The notes beneath the pieces are model-generated. The model was not told the DNA's origin. It saw only the letters and a program-made list of their open reading frames with translations, and made no database searches. From contig OZ024807.1 in the NCBI GenBank assembly GCA_964017045.1, forward strand, positions 7,366,481 to 7,430,480: a stretch of 64,000 bases of DNA, in the 5' to 3' direction. The DNA is from Omphiscola glabra. Lineage: Eukaryota > Mollusca > Gastropoda > Lymnaeidae. Positions 1-11,480 of this stretch are shown in pieces. The position numbers and the translations under genes are program-made. How positions within the stretch are numbered: the stretch's first letter is position 1; each line of letters begins with the position of its first letter.

Positions 1-643
1 CCAGCCCAGTGTTTCCAGCATGCTGCCAATGCTAGAGGTATTCCTGTAGCGGTTTAGGACAAAGCATGCTGCCCCTTGCTGGACCGCCTCCAACCTCTCG
101 ATGCTCTTATGGGTAAATGGGTCCCAGACTGAAGATGCATAATCTAAAACCACTCGATGCTCTTATGGGTAAATGTGAGCCCAGACTGAAGATGCATAAT
201 CTAAAACCTCTCGATGCTCTTATGGGTAAATGTGTCCCAGACTGAAGATGCATAATCTAAAAGCGGCCGGACAAAGGCTTTATAAGCTCTTTCTTTCACA
301 CTGGAGTTGTCCATCTTTAGATTACGCCTTAAAAGAGCCCTAGGGTCTTATTTGCCTGGTTGCACACATTGTTAATATGCTCATCCCAGCCGACCTCTCT
401 TTGAATGGTAACACCCAGGTACCTTACGGAGGAAACTGGCTCAAGTATATGGCCATGCAGTTCATAATGGTGGTGTAGAGGAGAACAGCTTCTAGAGACT
501 GACAGTGTCTGGCACTTGGCAGGATGAAATTCCATGTCCCAGCTCATTTCCCACTCAGCTAACCGATTGAGATCCTGTTGTAGCTGGTCTTGGTCAGATC
601 TGTTGGCGATCACCCTAGACACCGCCGTGTCATCTGTAAACAG
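1..643 (-). mobile_element. Non-LTR retrotransposon (LINE) reverse-transcriptase remnant
   Basis: Read on the minus strand from about 643 to 1, this encodes the C-terminal part of a LINE reverse transcriptase. It begins at an F-x-D-D catalytic box (LFTDDTAVSRV, codons at about 613-643) and continues with RLAEWEMSWDMEFHPAKC, VRYLGVTI and HINNVCNQANKTLGLF, all typical of this region of animal LINE polymerases. The frame is broken near 329: the expected RRNLKMDNSSVKERAYKAF continues in another frame. A 57-60 bp segment coding for LDYASSVWDPFTHKSIE is present three times (about 93-262). The 5' part of the element is missing, so this is a dead 5'-truncated copy. The exact clade (Jockey/RTE-like) cannot be fixed by eye. 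Confidence 0.85.
93..262. repeat. Three tandem copies of a ~57-bp segment inside the LINE remnant
   Basis: The phrase ctcgatgctcttatgggtaa followed by a cagactgaagatgcataatc block occurs three times with few differences. The copies lie within the reverse-transcriptase coding remnant, so the triplication happened within the element or after insertion. Confidence 0.85.
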
Positions 644-1154
644 TCTTTATTGTATACTTCTAGATATGCGGCAAAAAGTATCAATGGCCTGTGGTCACTC
701 CCGTCCCCAACTAAAACATGTTTGCTAACCTCATTTTAAAGCTCGCTTTAAACATTATAATTAACCACCCAATGAAAAATTAATTTACAACATCCCATTG
801 GCATATTAATATTTTTTTTAAAAAGTCAACTCTAGTAACAATCCAGGAATGAACAAAAGGGAACTCACTCATCCTTGTGTGAAACATCAAGCGTTCGTTT
901 TCCTATGATAGGCCTACAGCAGGCCTGCACAACATACGGCCCACCAACACCCAGTTTGCGGCCTGAGAAGTAACAAAATATTTTTTATTCTTATTATATT
1001 CTTAATAGCTTTCACCCCTGTCCTATTTTCTTTTGGCTTGCACAAGTCCTGTCCTATTTTCTTTTGGCCCGCACAAGTTTTTCATAAAGTATTACAGCCC
1101 GCCTTACATTTTGAGTTGTGCAGGCCTGGCCTACAGTATATCAATTTAGATCAA
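644..1154. other. Intergenic stretch without recognised gene
   Basis: AT-rich DNA between two LINE remnants. A short internal duplication (cctgtcctattttcttttgg, about 1018-1065) is the only structure seen. Confidence 0.5.
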
Positions 1155-1560
1155 TAGTCTAAATGTAAATAATAATATACTATCCATCCATCCATCCCTG
1201 TGACGCTACAGCCCATGTAGGGCTTTGGTTGGCCTGCCCCACCACGTCCTTCCACTCAGACCTAATTGATGCTTTTCTTTTCCATGCTTGGATTCCAAGC
1301 TGCTGAAGATCCCTCTCCACATCATACATCCATCTAAGCCTAGGTCTGCCTTTGACCCATTGTCCTCTGGGGTTTTGGTGGTGCACCCTCTTCACTCCTC
1401 TGTCATTTTGCATTCTTTATAAGTGTCCAGCAGAGCAAAGGCTACACTTTTTTATTTCTGCAACCAGTGTGAGATCCTGATATAGGCTATACAATTTCTG
1501 GTTGGTTCGTGTTCTCCATCCATATTCATTAATGCACTATACATTTTTAAATTCATATTA
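1155..1560 (-). mobile_element. LINE 3'-end fragment (endonuclease-reverse transcriptase C-terminus)
   Basis: On the minus strand this encodes the characteristic end of a second LINE family: EYGWRTRTNQKLYSLYQD near 1500-1545, then after a frame break MQNDRGVKRVHHQNPRG, GRPRLRWMYDVERDLQQLG and KASIRSEWKDVVGQA (1413-1180). It ends in a short catc/ggat simple-repeat tail (about 1180-1200), as expected for a LINE 3' end. A second copy in the opposite orientation lies at 30890-31230. Confidence 0.8.
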
Positions 1561-1574
1561 TCATTTATAAAATT

Positions 1575-1595
1575 GGGGGGGGGGGGGGGGGGGGG
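1575..1595. repeat. Poly-G run (21 G)
   Basis: Uninterrupted guanine homopolymer. Similar G or C runs of 10 or more recur throughout the window. Confidence 0.95.
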
Positions 1596-2296
1596 TGTAT
1601 TTTCATTCAACTGTAAGTGAATACCTTACAAAAGGCTTGCATTAGCAACAGCTGTTGAAAATGTCTAAACATTTTGATTTAAAAAAAAAAACAACAACTT
1701 AACTGTTGACTGAACAGTGTTGAGCTCATTGCATGGTTAAACAAAGTGAGACCAAGTTGTTAACCAAATGTACCTTTATTTTTTTTCTACTTTGAGCATT
1801 AAGGATTATCCTCAGTATTATGTGATCTGTTTTTTTCAGCTCTTTACATCTGTTTGTAATTGTATGCATAATTAGGATTTAAATGGTATTTCTTATTATA
1901 AATATCTTATTTACATGATAATTTTTCTTATACTTTTATCAAATGCAGAAGCATTTAAGACATTGATGAAAATATAAACTTTAGTTTTGAACATCATTTT
2001 CCGAAAGAAACACATTTTTTAATTTTAATATAGTTACAGTAAATACAAAGTGGGTATTTAAATTCCATCAACTGAACATTTTATAATAAAAAAAATTTTA
2101 AGCAATTATTTTAGTTAAGGTATGATTTAAAACTCTTACTTATCGATATACAATGATTTTGTTTTTATGCATAGTTATATGCAATTTTTTTTATCCATGA
2201 CCACCAACCCACCCAAAAATACCACTGATGAATAAGGTACATCAAGTTATACCATAAATATTTTATTTCTGATGTAAAAACATTGCATTATCCTTA

Positions 2297-2330
2297 ATAA
2301 GATAAGATAAGATCCTTTTATTGATCCAAA
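2297..2330 (-). mobile_element. LINE/SINE 3' tail with TATCT repeats
   Basis: The reverse complement reads ttggatcaataaaag plus (tatct)n. The same tail occurs on + near 40826-40963 and 46915-46945, so three independent insertions of one retroelement family are present. The body of this copy is not recognisable. Confidence 0.6.
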
Positions 2331-2508
2331 TAAAATGGAAATGTTTTTTTAAAATTAAAATGTACATATTCAGTTTCAGCACATACATAAATATTCTTAT
2401 AGAGACAAAGATTTGTAAATTTATAAAAAAATTAACTGTTTTATTGCTAAATGTTACAGAGAAAGCAAAAAAGAAATCAAAATTTAACAGAAATTGTCAA
2501 GCTCAAGA

Positions 2509-5500
2509 ATGCTTACAGTTAACAATTTTGATTTCCTGGAAATATTGACATACTTTTTTGCATGGACTACACTCTACTTCCTGCTGTGCCTTTGGAATCC
2601 ATCAAGGAGTTATGAATGGCACTGCAGAACCGTCACAGTGGTGCATGCAGTAAGCATAACATTGATGGCAATCTACAGCACATACGTCATTGGTCCTTGG
2701 CCGTTCACAAGTGCAGGTTATTTCATTTCATCTTCATAATAAATGATAAAGCTAATGATTCCTCACATGATTAAAATGCAACTTATTGATAGATGAATTA
2801 AAAAAAAAAAGTTAATATATCTAATAACTTGCTATTTGAAAGAAGTTATAATGGGCTAACTCGTTGCTAAACAAAGGTTGGGATACAGGAGTAAAACATT
2901 ATTATCTTTAAGAAAAGGTGTAAACTTTAAAAAAAAATGTTTTTATCATAGTCTGAAGTACTTAAAGAGATGAACTTACCTTAGTTGTCGTTTTTTAAGA
3001 ATTAAATTAATTAACACTCTTGTATAAACTCTTCAGTAAATTATATATTTATCTTATTTATTGCTCTATCTAATAGCAAAAGTTTTTAAATCTTAGAGAC
3101 AATTGGCAGAAACTAGTTTGGTCTTGTGTACAAAACAAATGTTTTTTTCTCTGGGGATATGAACTTACCTTAGCTATTATTTTTAAGAATTAGATTAAGT
3201 AATACTCTTGTAAATCTCTTCAGTAAATTATATATCAATTTTCAATCTTAGAAATAATTGGCAGAAACTTAATTGGTCTTATAGACAAAACAAATGTTTT
3301 TACTCTGGGGATCGGGAGCCAGGATGAGTCCTAGCACCCTCAATTCTCACATTAACTTGTAAATGTTTTGTACCAAAACCGAATTATGCATTGTGAAAAT
3401 ATTTATACACCATTAGATCTGTTAATAATTAAAACTATTAATTGTTCTTTCAAAAATCTACTGTAATTAAATATTTGAGTGTTCTGGGAAAGATGTCTGA
3501 GATCACAGTATACCGGCATGTGACATAATATAGGTGATGTCAAAGCAAGATATATAATATTTTATTTTTGTTTCATTGTGACTGCTTTAAACATATACCA
3601 GAGGGCTTAACATAGTTAACAAACTCTTTCACTTCATTGTTTTTAGGTGGACCAAATTCACCCATACAAATCAGAACAGTTGGGCTGTGTTTAGCTTATT
3701 TCCTGTTCGATTTTGGATGGTGTTTATATTTTAAAACGGAGGGTAAGGCTGATCATCGTAATATTTTACAATCCACTTTAGATAAATATGCAAATCAGGT
3801 GTAACTAAAGTAGATGACTAACAAATTTAGCCTCTGTGAACAGTTAATATCAGTGGGTTAAATCTTATGAAAGTGGGTGACTGCTTATATAAAATAATTT
3901 TATTTGCCATTTATTCCATTTTATATATTTTTTTGTACATAATTTTTTTTACATGGAAAATGTGCAATGTAACTAAGTTAATTTCCTGTTAGGTTCTTCC
4001 ATTCTAATGCAATTAGAAGACATTCCTGATTGTCTTATCAATGCATACATTTTTTTATACCCAAGTGGATAGTTGATTGTAGTGTAAGTCTGTTGTTGAT
4101 TGTTACGTAATTTATTAGTTTTCACATGGTAATCAATATATTTTTTTGTGGTTTTTCTTTGTAGTCTGTTAAATGTATTTTAAATGTGTGTTCTTTTCTT
4201 ATGGATGGAAGTTTAACTGTTTAAGAAAACACATTATGTTTTGGAGGTTGTCATTATTTTTATTGAGATAAGTACTGCTATGTTCATAATTGTGTTTCTC
4301 TCTCAAGGTCCTGTGATGATCGCTCACCACTTACTCAGTATAGTTGGTCTTTCGTGGTGCCTGTTCGCTGGATACTATGGGACAGAGCTGGTGGCAACTA
4401 TAGGGGGAGCTGAGGTAACCAACCCGCTGCTGCAGCTCAGGTGGTTCCTCAGGCAGACTGGACATTACAAAACTGTAGCTGGTGACATTGTAGACTGGGC
4501 TTTCATCTTGTCTTTTGGTTTTATACGCATCATCCTAGGCTCCATGCTGCTCTATTCATATTACCAGCAGGTAGGTAATGCAGGAAAAATAATAGCTGGG
4601 ATCCTCCCCTTCCACCACCCCCCTACCCCCATCTCATTATGAACACAAGCTACAAAACATAACATGCTATGTGGCAATACTGCTGTAATAGGCTATGTGG
4701 CAATACTGCTGTAATAGGCTATGTGGCAATACTGCTGTAATAGGCTATGTGGCAATACTGCTGTAATAGGCTATGTGGCAATACTGCTGTAATAGGCTAT
4801 CTGGCAATACTGCTGTAATAGGCTATGTGGAAATACTGCTAAAATAGGCTATGTGGAAATACTGCTAAAATAGGCTATATAGCAATATTGCTATAATAGG
4901 CTATGTGGTAATACTGCCATAATGGGCTATGTGGCAATAATGCCTTAATAGGCTTTTGTCAATACTGCTATAATATGCTTTGAAAAATTAAAAATACCAG
5001 AATATTGGAAAAAGATGCAAGAGAAAAAGAGTGCAGTGGGGTGGGGCATGCAACATCTGCATCACTTAAAGAGATTAGCTCATTGGGCTAGCTAGTTTAA
5101 TTATGGATTTTTCTAACTATCAAAACTTCTGCTGTGTTGTAGACCAGTAAAAGTTTTCCTTGTTACAACCACTAACAGTTACACAAATTGTACTGATTTA
5201 AAGTTCTGCAGTTGAGTATAGAACCACAGCTCTTTTATGCAGTTTCACAACAACAATAAATTATTGTCAAAATACATGGACTGAAGAAAGATCATGATAT
5301 CTGATTCATAAAGAAAGCGTTCATTGAAATATATCATTTATTATCTAGTACAGCGGTTCTCAACCTTCCTAATGCCGCGACCCTTTAATGCAGTTCCTCA
5401 TGTTATGGCGACTCCAAGCACAAAATTAATTTCGTTGCTACTTCATAACTGTAGAGTATATGTGTTTCCTGAAAGTATTAGGCGACCAAAGGGGTCGCAA

Positions 5501-6194
5501 TCCACAGGTTGAGAACCGCTGATCTAGTAGTTGCCATTTTTTTAAAAAGCCAGATAAATATATACCGAATGTTGATTTATTTTAAACAATGCTAAAGGTA
5601 AATGACTCTATCCTTATGAATAATACTTTAAATTAAAGTATGCACTATAGTCCCAATGCCTTATTTTAAAGACCAGATACATATATAATGAATGTTAATT
5701 TATTTTAAAGAATGCAAAAGCAATTCTTATGAATAATAATTTAATTTAAGTCTTGCATTGACGATGGAAATTACAAGATGGCTGAAAAGAAAAAGAAATT
5801 ATTATTATTTTTGTTCATGACACTACTCTGTTGTGAATCATTCCCCATCGATCTATTGTTTGATTGCTTGCAGGACACAGACTTCTGGGGTAGACTGGGA
5901 GGCACATGCATTTACATCATAGGCTGGATTTTCTTCTTAGGCATTTTGAACTATGTTATACGAAAGTACAGCAGGCGTTACACAAACAGGGTAGAGACAG
6001 TTTCCGTAAATGAGGCGACTGGCAGCCAAAGAAATGGCAGTGTTGCGTCGACATCTGAACATTTCCCTAGTCAGGATGTGAAGACGTGCGTGGGTGGAGT
6101 CAAGGGGGAGCAAGAGATTCTGAGTGTCAGGGAAATCAAAGATGGGAATAACGGACTCTTTGTGAGAGATGCATTCAAGAATTCATGTTCATAG
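2509..6194 (+). CDS. TLCD5: TLC domain-containing protein 5 (TMEM136-like)
   Basis: A multi-pass membrane protein of the TRAM-LAG1-CLN8 (TLC) family. Coding exons are 2509-2716, 3647-3742, 4308-4570 and 5874-6194; all junctions are GT-AG and in phase (1, 1, 0), giving 295 aa. Recognisable family blocks are SYEWHCRTVTVVHA and IGPWPFTSAG (exon 1), LAYFLFDFGWCLYFKTEG (exon 2), and VMIAHHLLS with the conserved His pair, EVTNPLLQLRWFLRQ and FIRIILGSMLLYSYY (exon 3). Exon 4 adds a final membrane helix (CIYIIGWIFFLGILNYVI), then a basic anchor and a roughly 75-residue polar tail that is longer than in the human protein. The ATG at 2509 opens a hydrophobic segment like the human N-terminus; an upstream non-coding exon is possible. 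TLC proteins of this group are linked to membrane lipid composition, but the exact role of TLCD5 is poorly known. Confidence 0.9.
4661..4978 (+). repeat. Minisatellite, 26-bp unit, ~12 copies
   Basis: Tandem array of aggctatgtggcaatactgc followed by tgtaat in intron 3 of the TLCD5-like gene, starting about 90 bp after the exon 3 donor. The left copies are nearly identical and the right copies are degenerate. Confidence 0.95.
5351..5521 (+). mobile_element. SPIN-family hAT transposon, non-autonomous short copy (copy 1)
   Basis: A 171-bp element starting cagcggttctcaaccttcct and ending with the inverted terminus ttgagaaccgctg. It is flanked by a perfect 8-bp target duplication, atctagta (5343-5350 and 5522-5529), fitting the hAT rule and the CTAG-centred preference of SPIN. 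The left ~100 bp (cttcctaatgccgcgaccct, gttgctacttcataactg) and right ~45 bp (ggcgacc, aaaggggtcgc) match what I know of the SPIN (Space Invaders) consensus termini. The middle is deleted, so it cannot encode transposase. It sits in intron 3 of the TLCD5-like gene. Confidence 0.9.
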
Positions 6195-6555
6195 CATATG
6201 AACATGTGCAACAATTTTGGAATCCACAGCATGAGTTTTAGAAATAAGTTTTAATGCATTTTTAGTTTGAAAAGGTGTATAAAAAAATTAATTCAACAGA
6301 GTCATGTAAAAAATGATTAGACTTAGTAATAAATGAAGTGTGGAAATGTTAAAAAATGTATATTAAGATATCATTTAATTTGTACGAAAACCATATCTGT
6401 ATCCTTGCAAGGAAATTTTGTATCTTTTTTTTTTTACATTGCATATTATAAACCCTGTAATCTTTAAGGCCATGGCGTAATCATTTACTGTTTCACCTGA
6501 AAGATTTTTACTATTTTAAGTACATAGTTTAATAAACATTTTCTTTGGAAATGGC
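6195..6555 (+). terminator. TLCD5-like 3' UTR with poly(A) signal
   Basis: After the stop codon at 6194 an AATAAA hexamer occurs at 6531-6536, a plausible cleavage signal about 340 bp downstream. The intervening DNA is AT-rich 3' UTR. Confidence 0.6.
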
Positions 6556-7648
6556 AGGGTAAATGGAATGTGAACTATGAACAAAATTTTTATCAAAGTT
6601 TTAAAGATGTATCTTCATATATTATTTCTAGCGATTTACAAGAATCATTTACGGAATAACCATAATCAGTTTCTTCTACAAAAATTATGTCATTGTATGT
6701 ACTATCTTCTTTGATTTCCAACAGCAATTCTTAATCTCAAGTAAATCATGTGGAATATTTTTCCAAGGAAACTCTTATTCTGCATGCTGACATTTTGTGG
6801 GAGTGCTAATTATATAAATATAACATTCACTTGCAGCATTGGCTTTCCCCTTCTACCTGTTCAGGGGATTTTCGCTACATTTTATCATAGAGGCTTTCAG
6901 CATACTATCTTTAGCAGCAATAGCATTGTTATACCTAATGTAATTTACACTGAATGTGGCCCAGAACTTTTTCTTTCTTTTGTGGCTAACAATGTTACTA
7001 GTTTAAATTTTTTGTTGTGTTTTTAAAGTGAGTTTTTTTTTTAAAAATGCAGTGTATTCCCTATCTTTTGCACAAATGTGGCTGTTGTTAGAACAAGGCT
7101 TCTGAGCCTTTTTTTTTAGACTCCATGGACCTTTCTTGTAAATCAGATTAAGGCCATGGATCCTTTCTCATAGCAAAGTATTTAAATTAAATGCATGTAA
7201 TAAAATTACAAAGGAAAAGCAGCTTGTGGACCCCCTGACGGTTACCAGAAATTTGTTTGAAAAAATTTCATCGACGGAAAATTGATAGACCGAAAATTGT
7301 TTTTTTTCAGTTCACTTGTTAAAATTTTTGTCAAATTTCTTTTTTAATGCACTATACTATATAGTAAAACAAAATAATGCATATAACAAAAAGTGTAGGT
7401 TGATTAATAAGGGGTCGCTCCTAGTTTTCTACATCCTTTCCTTTTCACCGTCACAAGCGTACATGTTCCATTGCTGTACCAATGGAACTGTTGACCGGCC
7501 GTGGGATTTCAGTAGAGGTCGATTTATGCCCTTTGACCCTTCCTTCAAATGATACATTTCTTTTTGTTCCAGGGCGTTCTGAGTTCATCTGGTGTATTTT
7601 TTCCATATAAAAATTATATAAAATTGTATAGATGGATAAGTTTCAGTT

Positions 7649-7806
7649 AAAGAGCCATCCATAAATTTAGTCACACATCTAGGGGGATGAGTGAGGTGGG
7701 GGGGGGGGGGTCACTTTTGTGACGATTTACAATGGGGGTGTCTAAATTATGTGACACATTACAATTTCCCAAAATTTCATGACATCATTTATGGAAAGCC
7801 CCCTAA
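7649..7806. mobile_element. MITE with ccatccataaatgacgtca-type termini (copy 1)
   Basis: The left end (gagccatccataaatttag) and right end (catcatttatggaaagcccc) are imperfect inverted repeats. Inside are a G run and repeated TTTGTGACGAT / ATTATGTGACA motifs. The same layout recurs at 21586-21720 and 23020-23183, defining a family. Length about 155 bp, non-coding. The superfamily is not established. Confidence 0.7.
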
Positions 7807-8099
7807 CGTTAAAAAAATATCCCTGCCTCCAACAAAACTGTTACACATGTTACTGTCTGACTCATGTATTTGATCACACATGTAAACTGTAAAAAGTATT
7901 TCTCTTACAGCATATATTTTTTTTTGTTTGTATTTATAAAAACATATATCAGTCATCAAGAGAACACTCAACTGAGCATTTTGAAATAATTTAAGTTGTA
8001 CCTGTGTTTACATTATTCTATAATTTTAACTTTTTTCCCTCAAACACTTGCTTGTCTCTTTATGTTACATTTAAGTTTTCAAAAGGCAAGTGGGACAAT

Positions 8100-8170
8100 G
8101 TTATTATTATTAGTAGTTTTATAAAGCGTGGTACCCCAGCCTAGGGCTGGGTTCACCACGCTGTAGATAC
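8100..8170. mobile_element. SINE/LINE-like 3' end fragment
   Basis: The segment ttataaagcgtggtacccc followed by agcctagggctgggttcacc, preceded by an (att)n run, resembles retroposon 3' ends common in molluscan genomes. It is identified from its look alone. Confidence 0.3.
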
Positions 8171-8334
8171 AATTTAACAAACATAATCATGAACTTAAAA
8201 AATGAACGCACATTAATTAAATAAAACAAAACAAATGTTTATTCGCAATATTGGCTGTTGGCCTCAACATGACACTTGCTCAGGGTCTCCAGTTTGAAAT
8301 AAAATCTATATGTGACATTGCCCACAGTCACAAG

Positions 8335-8445
8335 TTGAATACATAATAGTCTAGTTGTGAAATCACCCGGTCTCAAGTTTGAATACATAATAATCTAGTT
8401 GTGAAATCACCCAGAGGCACAAGTATGAATACATAACAGCCTAGT
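8335..8445. repeat. Degenerate ~45-bp tandem repeat, 3 copies
   Basis: The phrase gaatacataatagtctagtt followed by gtgaaatcaccc recurs three times with substitutions. Confidence 0.8.
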
Positions 8446-8508
8446 TGTGAGCCAAAAAAAGATGATATCTGTTAAAGTATTTATAACATCTAATATCTTC
8501 CCTATGAT

Positions 8509-8669
8509 TTTTCCCTCAGCTGTCATTAATCTTTTTCCCTTGGCTGTCACCAATCTTCCCTCTGATTTTCCCTCGGCTGTCCCCTATCTTCCCTCGGCTG
8601 TCACCAATCTTCCCACTGATTTTCCCTCGGCTGTCACCTATCTTCCCTCTGATTTGCCCTCGGCTGTGT
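8509..8669. repeat. Pyrimidine-rich short tandem repeat
   Basis: Alternating ccctcggctgtcaccaatct and tccctctgattttc units of about 20 bp. It produces artificial open frames on both strands. Confidence 0.85.
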
Positions 8670-11059
8670 GCGGCATTAAATTTTGTGTAACATTTTGTGA
8701 TTGTGCACATTTTATGTGCCACGAAATTGAAACAAAAAGCTGCAGGAACTTTGAGCACTGAAAGTAAACTTATATGTTATTCATTGCTATATACAGGAAG
8801 GTTGAGCACTGACAGTAAACTTATATGTTATATACACCACCCCCAGGGCACATGCAGATGAATTTATTTCATTGTCAAGTTTTGAAGTAAAATCTTTATT
8901 TTCAACAGTTTACAGCATAGGAAAAGTAATGAAACAATAAAACCCTTATAGCAATACTTCCTTATTTTACATTTATGGTCTAAATCAAGGGGGATCAGGC
9001 CTGCCGATGGTGCTTGAATTTGCTTGATAAGACGTATGGAAAATGAGACGTTCAGATACAATTTAAATATTATGTTTAGAATACTATGAGATCTTCACAT
9101 GTGCAGAGACTCCTGGCTGCTCAAATTTACCATTGTCATTTTATGATTGACAAGCCAAACTTAGTTTTTCATCTTTTTTCCCAGAGCTTTAGTTCTGATT
9201 TGCAAGTATTGTGTAGAATGATTATGCGGTCCGCGCTCGTCATTTTGTCCGTTATATGGCCCACTGTGAAAAATGTTTGGTGACACCCCCCCCCACCCCC
9301 CTTTATGTTTTTGCTTGTACTGGCATGCTCATCTTAGTGCAAACACTGTGCCTCTTGAGTCAGTATAGTAGAGATTATAATTTATTTTCTTCCCTTGTGG
9401 TCATTGAAGTCTTGCATTGTGTTTAGAGACTATGTAATAGCGTTACTGCCACATGCATCACTGCATTGTCTCTATGTTTGTAAATATTTTGTTGTGGACG
9501 GATATTAATTTATGTCGTTATACCATACCATTTTGTTTTCATTCTGAAGAACTCTGCCTTATCAATGACATGGATATTATGGAAACAGTACAGAATGTAG
9601 ACCGTACATACTGTTGCCATAAAATCTGCAAGTTTACTCTGGGTCGGTGGGGGTCGCCTGTTGCTTCAAAAAAACACCTGTCTTCATTGAATGGGTTGCT
9701 TCCCTTCCCTTGTTTGTGGATTTTGGGGTAGCCTACATCATCTCTAATTTATTGAGGTTACTTGAAAAATTATTTTATAGATGTCCTAAAATCTAACCCA
9801 AAAAAATCAGAGTACTTGTTAAACTAATTTTTTTTCCTTTCAAATCAGTTTAAAAAATCCAATACTAATTTTTTGATTACGACAAGGTCTATTTTGCTAC
9901 AATTACAATAAGGTTTATTTTGGTACAATTACAATGCAAATCTACGATTATGAAAGTAGGTGCTGGTTAAGACTAAGAAAATAAATAATTAAAGCACCAA
10001 TACTAATATGCTCTTTGAAACAAGTTGACCCTATAAAGTACTGGGGTACTCTTAATTTATATTCTCATTTATCTCACATCATATGATTTAAGATGAGCTA
10101 ATTTAAGTAAGCCGACATTAATCATAATGTTTACAATATCACGTACTGTTATCTACACTGTATAAAGTTATTGCAGGAATCGGGAGTTTTTTCAATGATG
10201 AATTTTTACAAATTTTATATATGGCCTGGTACATTTTGTTTAGTAATCTGTACTTTTTTTTGAGTATTTAATGGCCTAAGAATATTCTTTAAAATGCATC
10301 AACTTAATTTAGGTAACATTCAAGAATTAAATTCTATTGGGTAACATTCTATCTAGTGCCAAGCAACCCAGATCAAAACTTATGAGCATTTTCTTTAGGT
10401 TGCTGGACAGAGCAGTTTCATTTTGTAATTCTTGTAATTTGAGAGCCATTTATTGTTTTGAGTTGTAAACTTATAAACATTTGTTTTAATTTTTTTGTTT
10501 GGGGGTGGGGGGTTGTTCCCCTCCCTCCTTACACCAATTTCCCCCTGTCCCGTATTTCATAAAACTTCCAATTTATTTATTTCAAATCTTATTCCATGTA
10601 AAATTAACACTGCTGAAAGGAATTGTACATAGATGTTTTTCAATTGTTTTAAAAGCTATTTTCTGTATATTGGTACACAACTATACAAATTATCCATTAT
10701 TTGAAAACTTTGTGTGATGTTTTGTGATATTAAGTTTGCATATCACATGAGTACTTGAAATAAAAATAAATAAAAATTCTTTGGAAACTAAATTTAAATG
10801 TTTTGAATAAACCCACCTGAAGAAAAAGCAAATAGCTCTGACCTGTTTTTCGTTCCATTTTTATTTCCATTTTCTTAATTTGTAAATAGATGGTAGTAAA
10901 GTTGATGTCAGTTTATTGACAAACTGAATTGGTGATAAATGAGGATTAACTAGAAAAAATAGAATTTTGACATTTATTTTGTCCTCTTATTGAAATATCA
11001 CACGTTTTGATGCTGTTGTTTTTGGTTAATTACAAAAATCTCCTGGCAGCTTTAATTTT

Positions 11060-11480
11060 CATAGCAACATATCAGCCCATCAAGGGTTACCAAGTTCATA
11101 ATTGGGTAAATATCTGATGGCTTTGACTCTTTAGAGCATCTATTCTTTAAAAAATGTAAATATATAAAAGAACTGATTTCTAAACATGTATCCTTGAAAG
11201 AGCCTGAGCTCTTCAAAACAGTTCTTACTGAGAGTTCCCAGTCTTGATGGACACAGAAAGAAGTCATACAGAGTGCGCTCTTTTGAAGCTATAGCGCCAA
11301 AATTATGGAACAGTTTGCCTCAATCTTTGAGGGAAATTTTAAAATGATAAAAAAAATCATTTAAGAAACATTTAAAGACTTTTATCTTTAAACAGATTTA
11401 ATAACTTCAGAGCGCTGTGAGCATGCTAAAATTGCATGGATACAAGCGCTATATAAGTATTAAATCAATCAATCAAATCA
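11060..11480 (+). mobile_element. LINE 3'-end relic
   Basis: In shifting plus-strand frames one can read ELISKHVSLKEPELFKT, then SFEAIAPKLWNSLPQSLREI, the familiar end block of Jockey/CR1-like LINE polymerases, then FKKHLKTFIFKQI. It is followed by gcgctatataagtattaaat and an (aatc)n tail. Stops and frameshifts make it a dead fragment. Confidence 0.7.

Larger units (their letters stand above)
1561..2508. other. AT-rich upstream flank of the TLCD5-like gene
   Basis: No coding sequence recognised. It should contain the promoter and any 5' UTR exon of the downstream gene, but no clear first-exon donor or core promoter stands out. The segment 2297-2330 is a LINE 3' tail in reverse orientation (agataagataagat followed by ccttttattgatccaaat). 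Confidence 0.5.
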
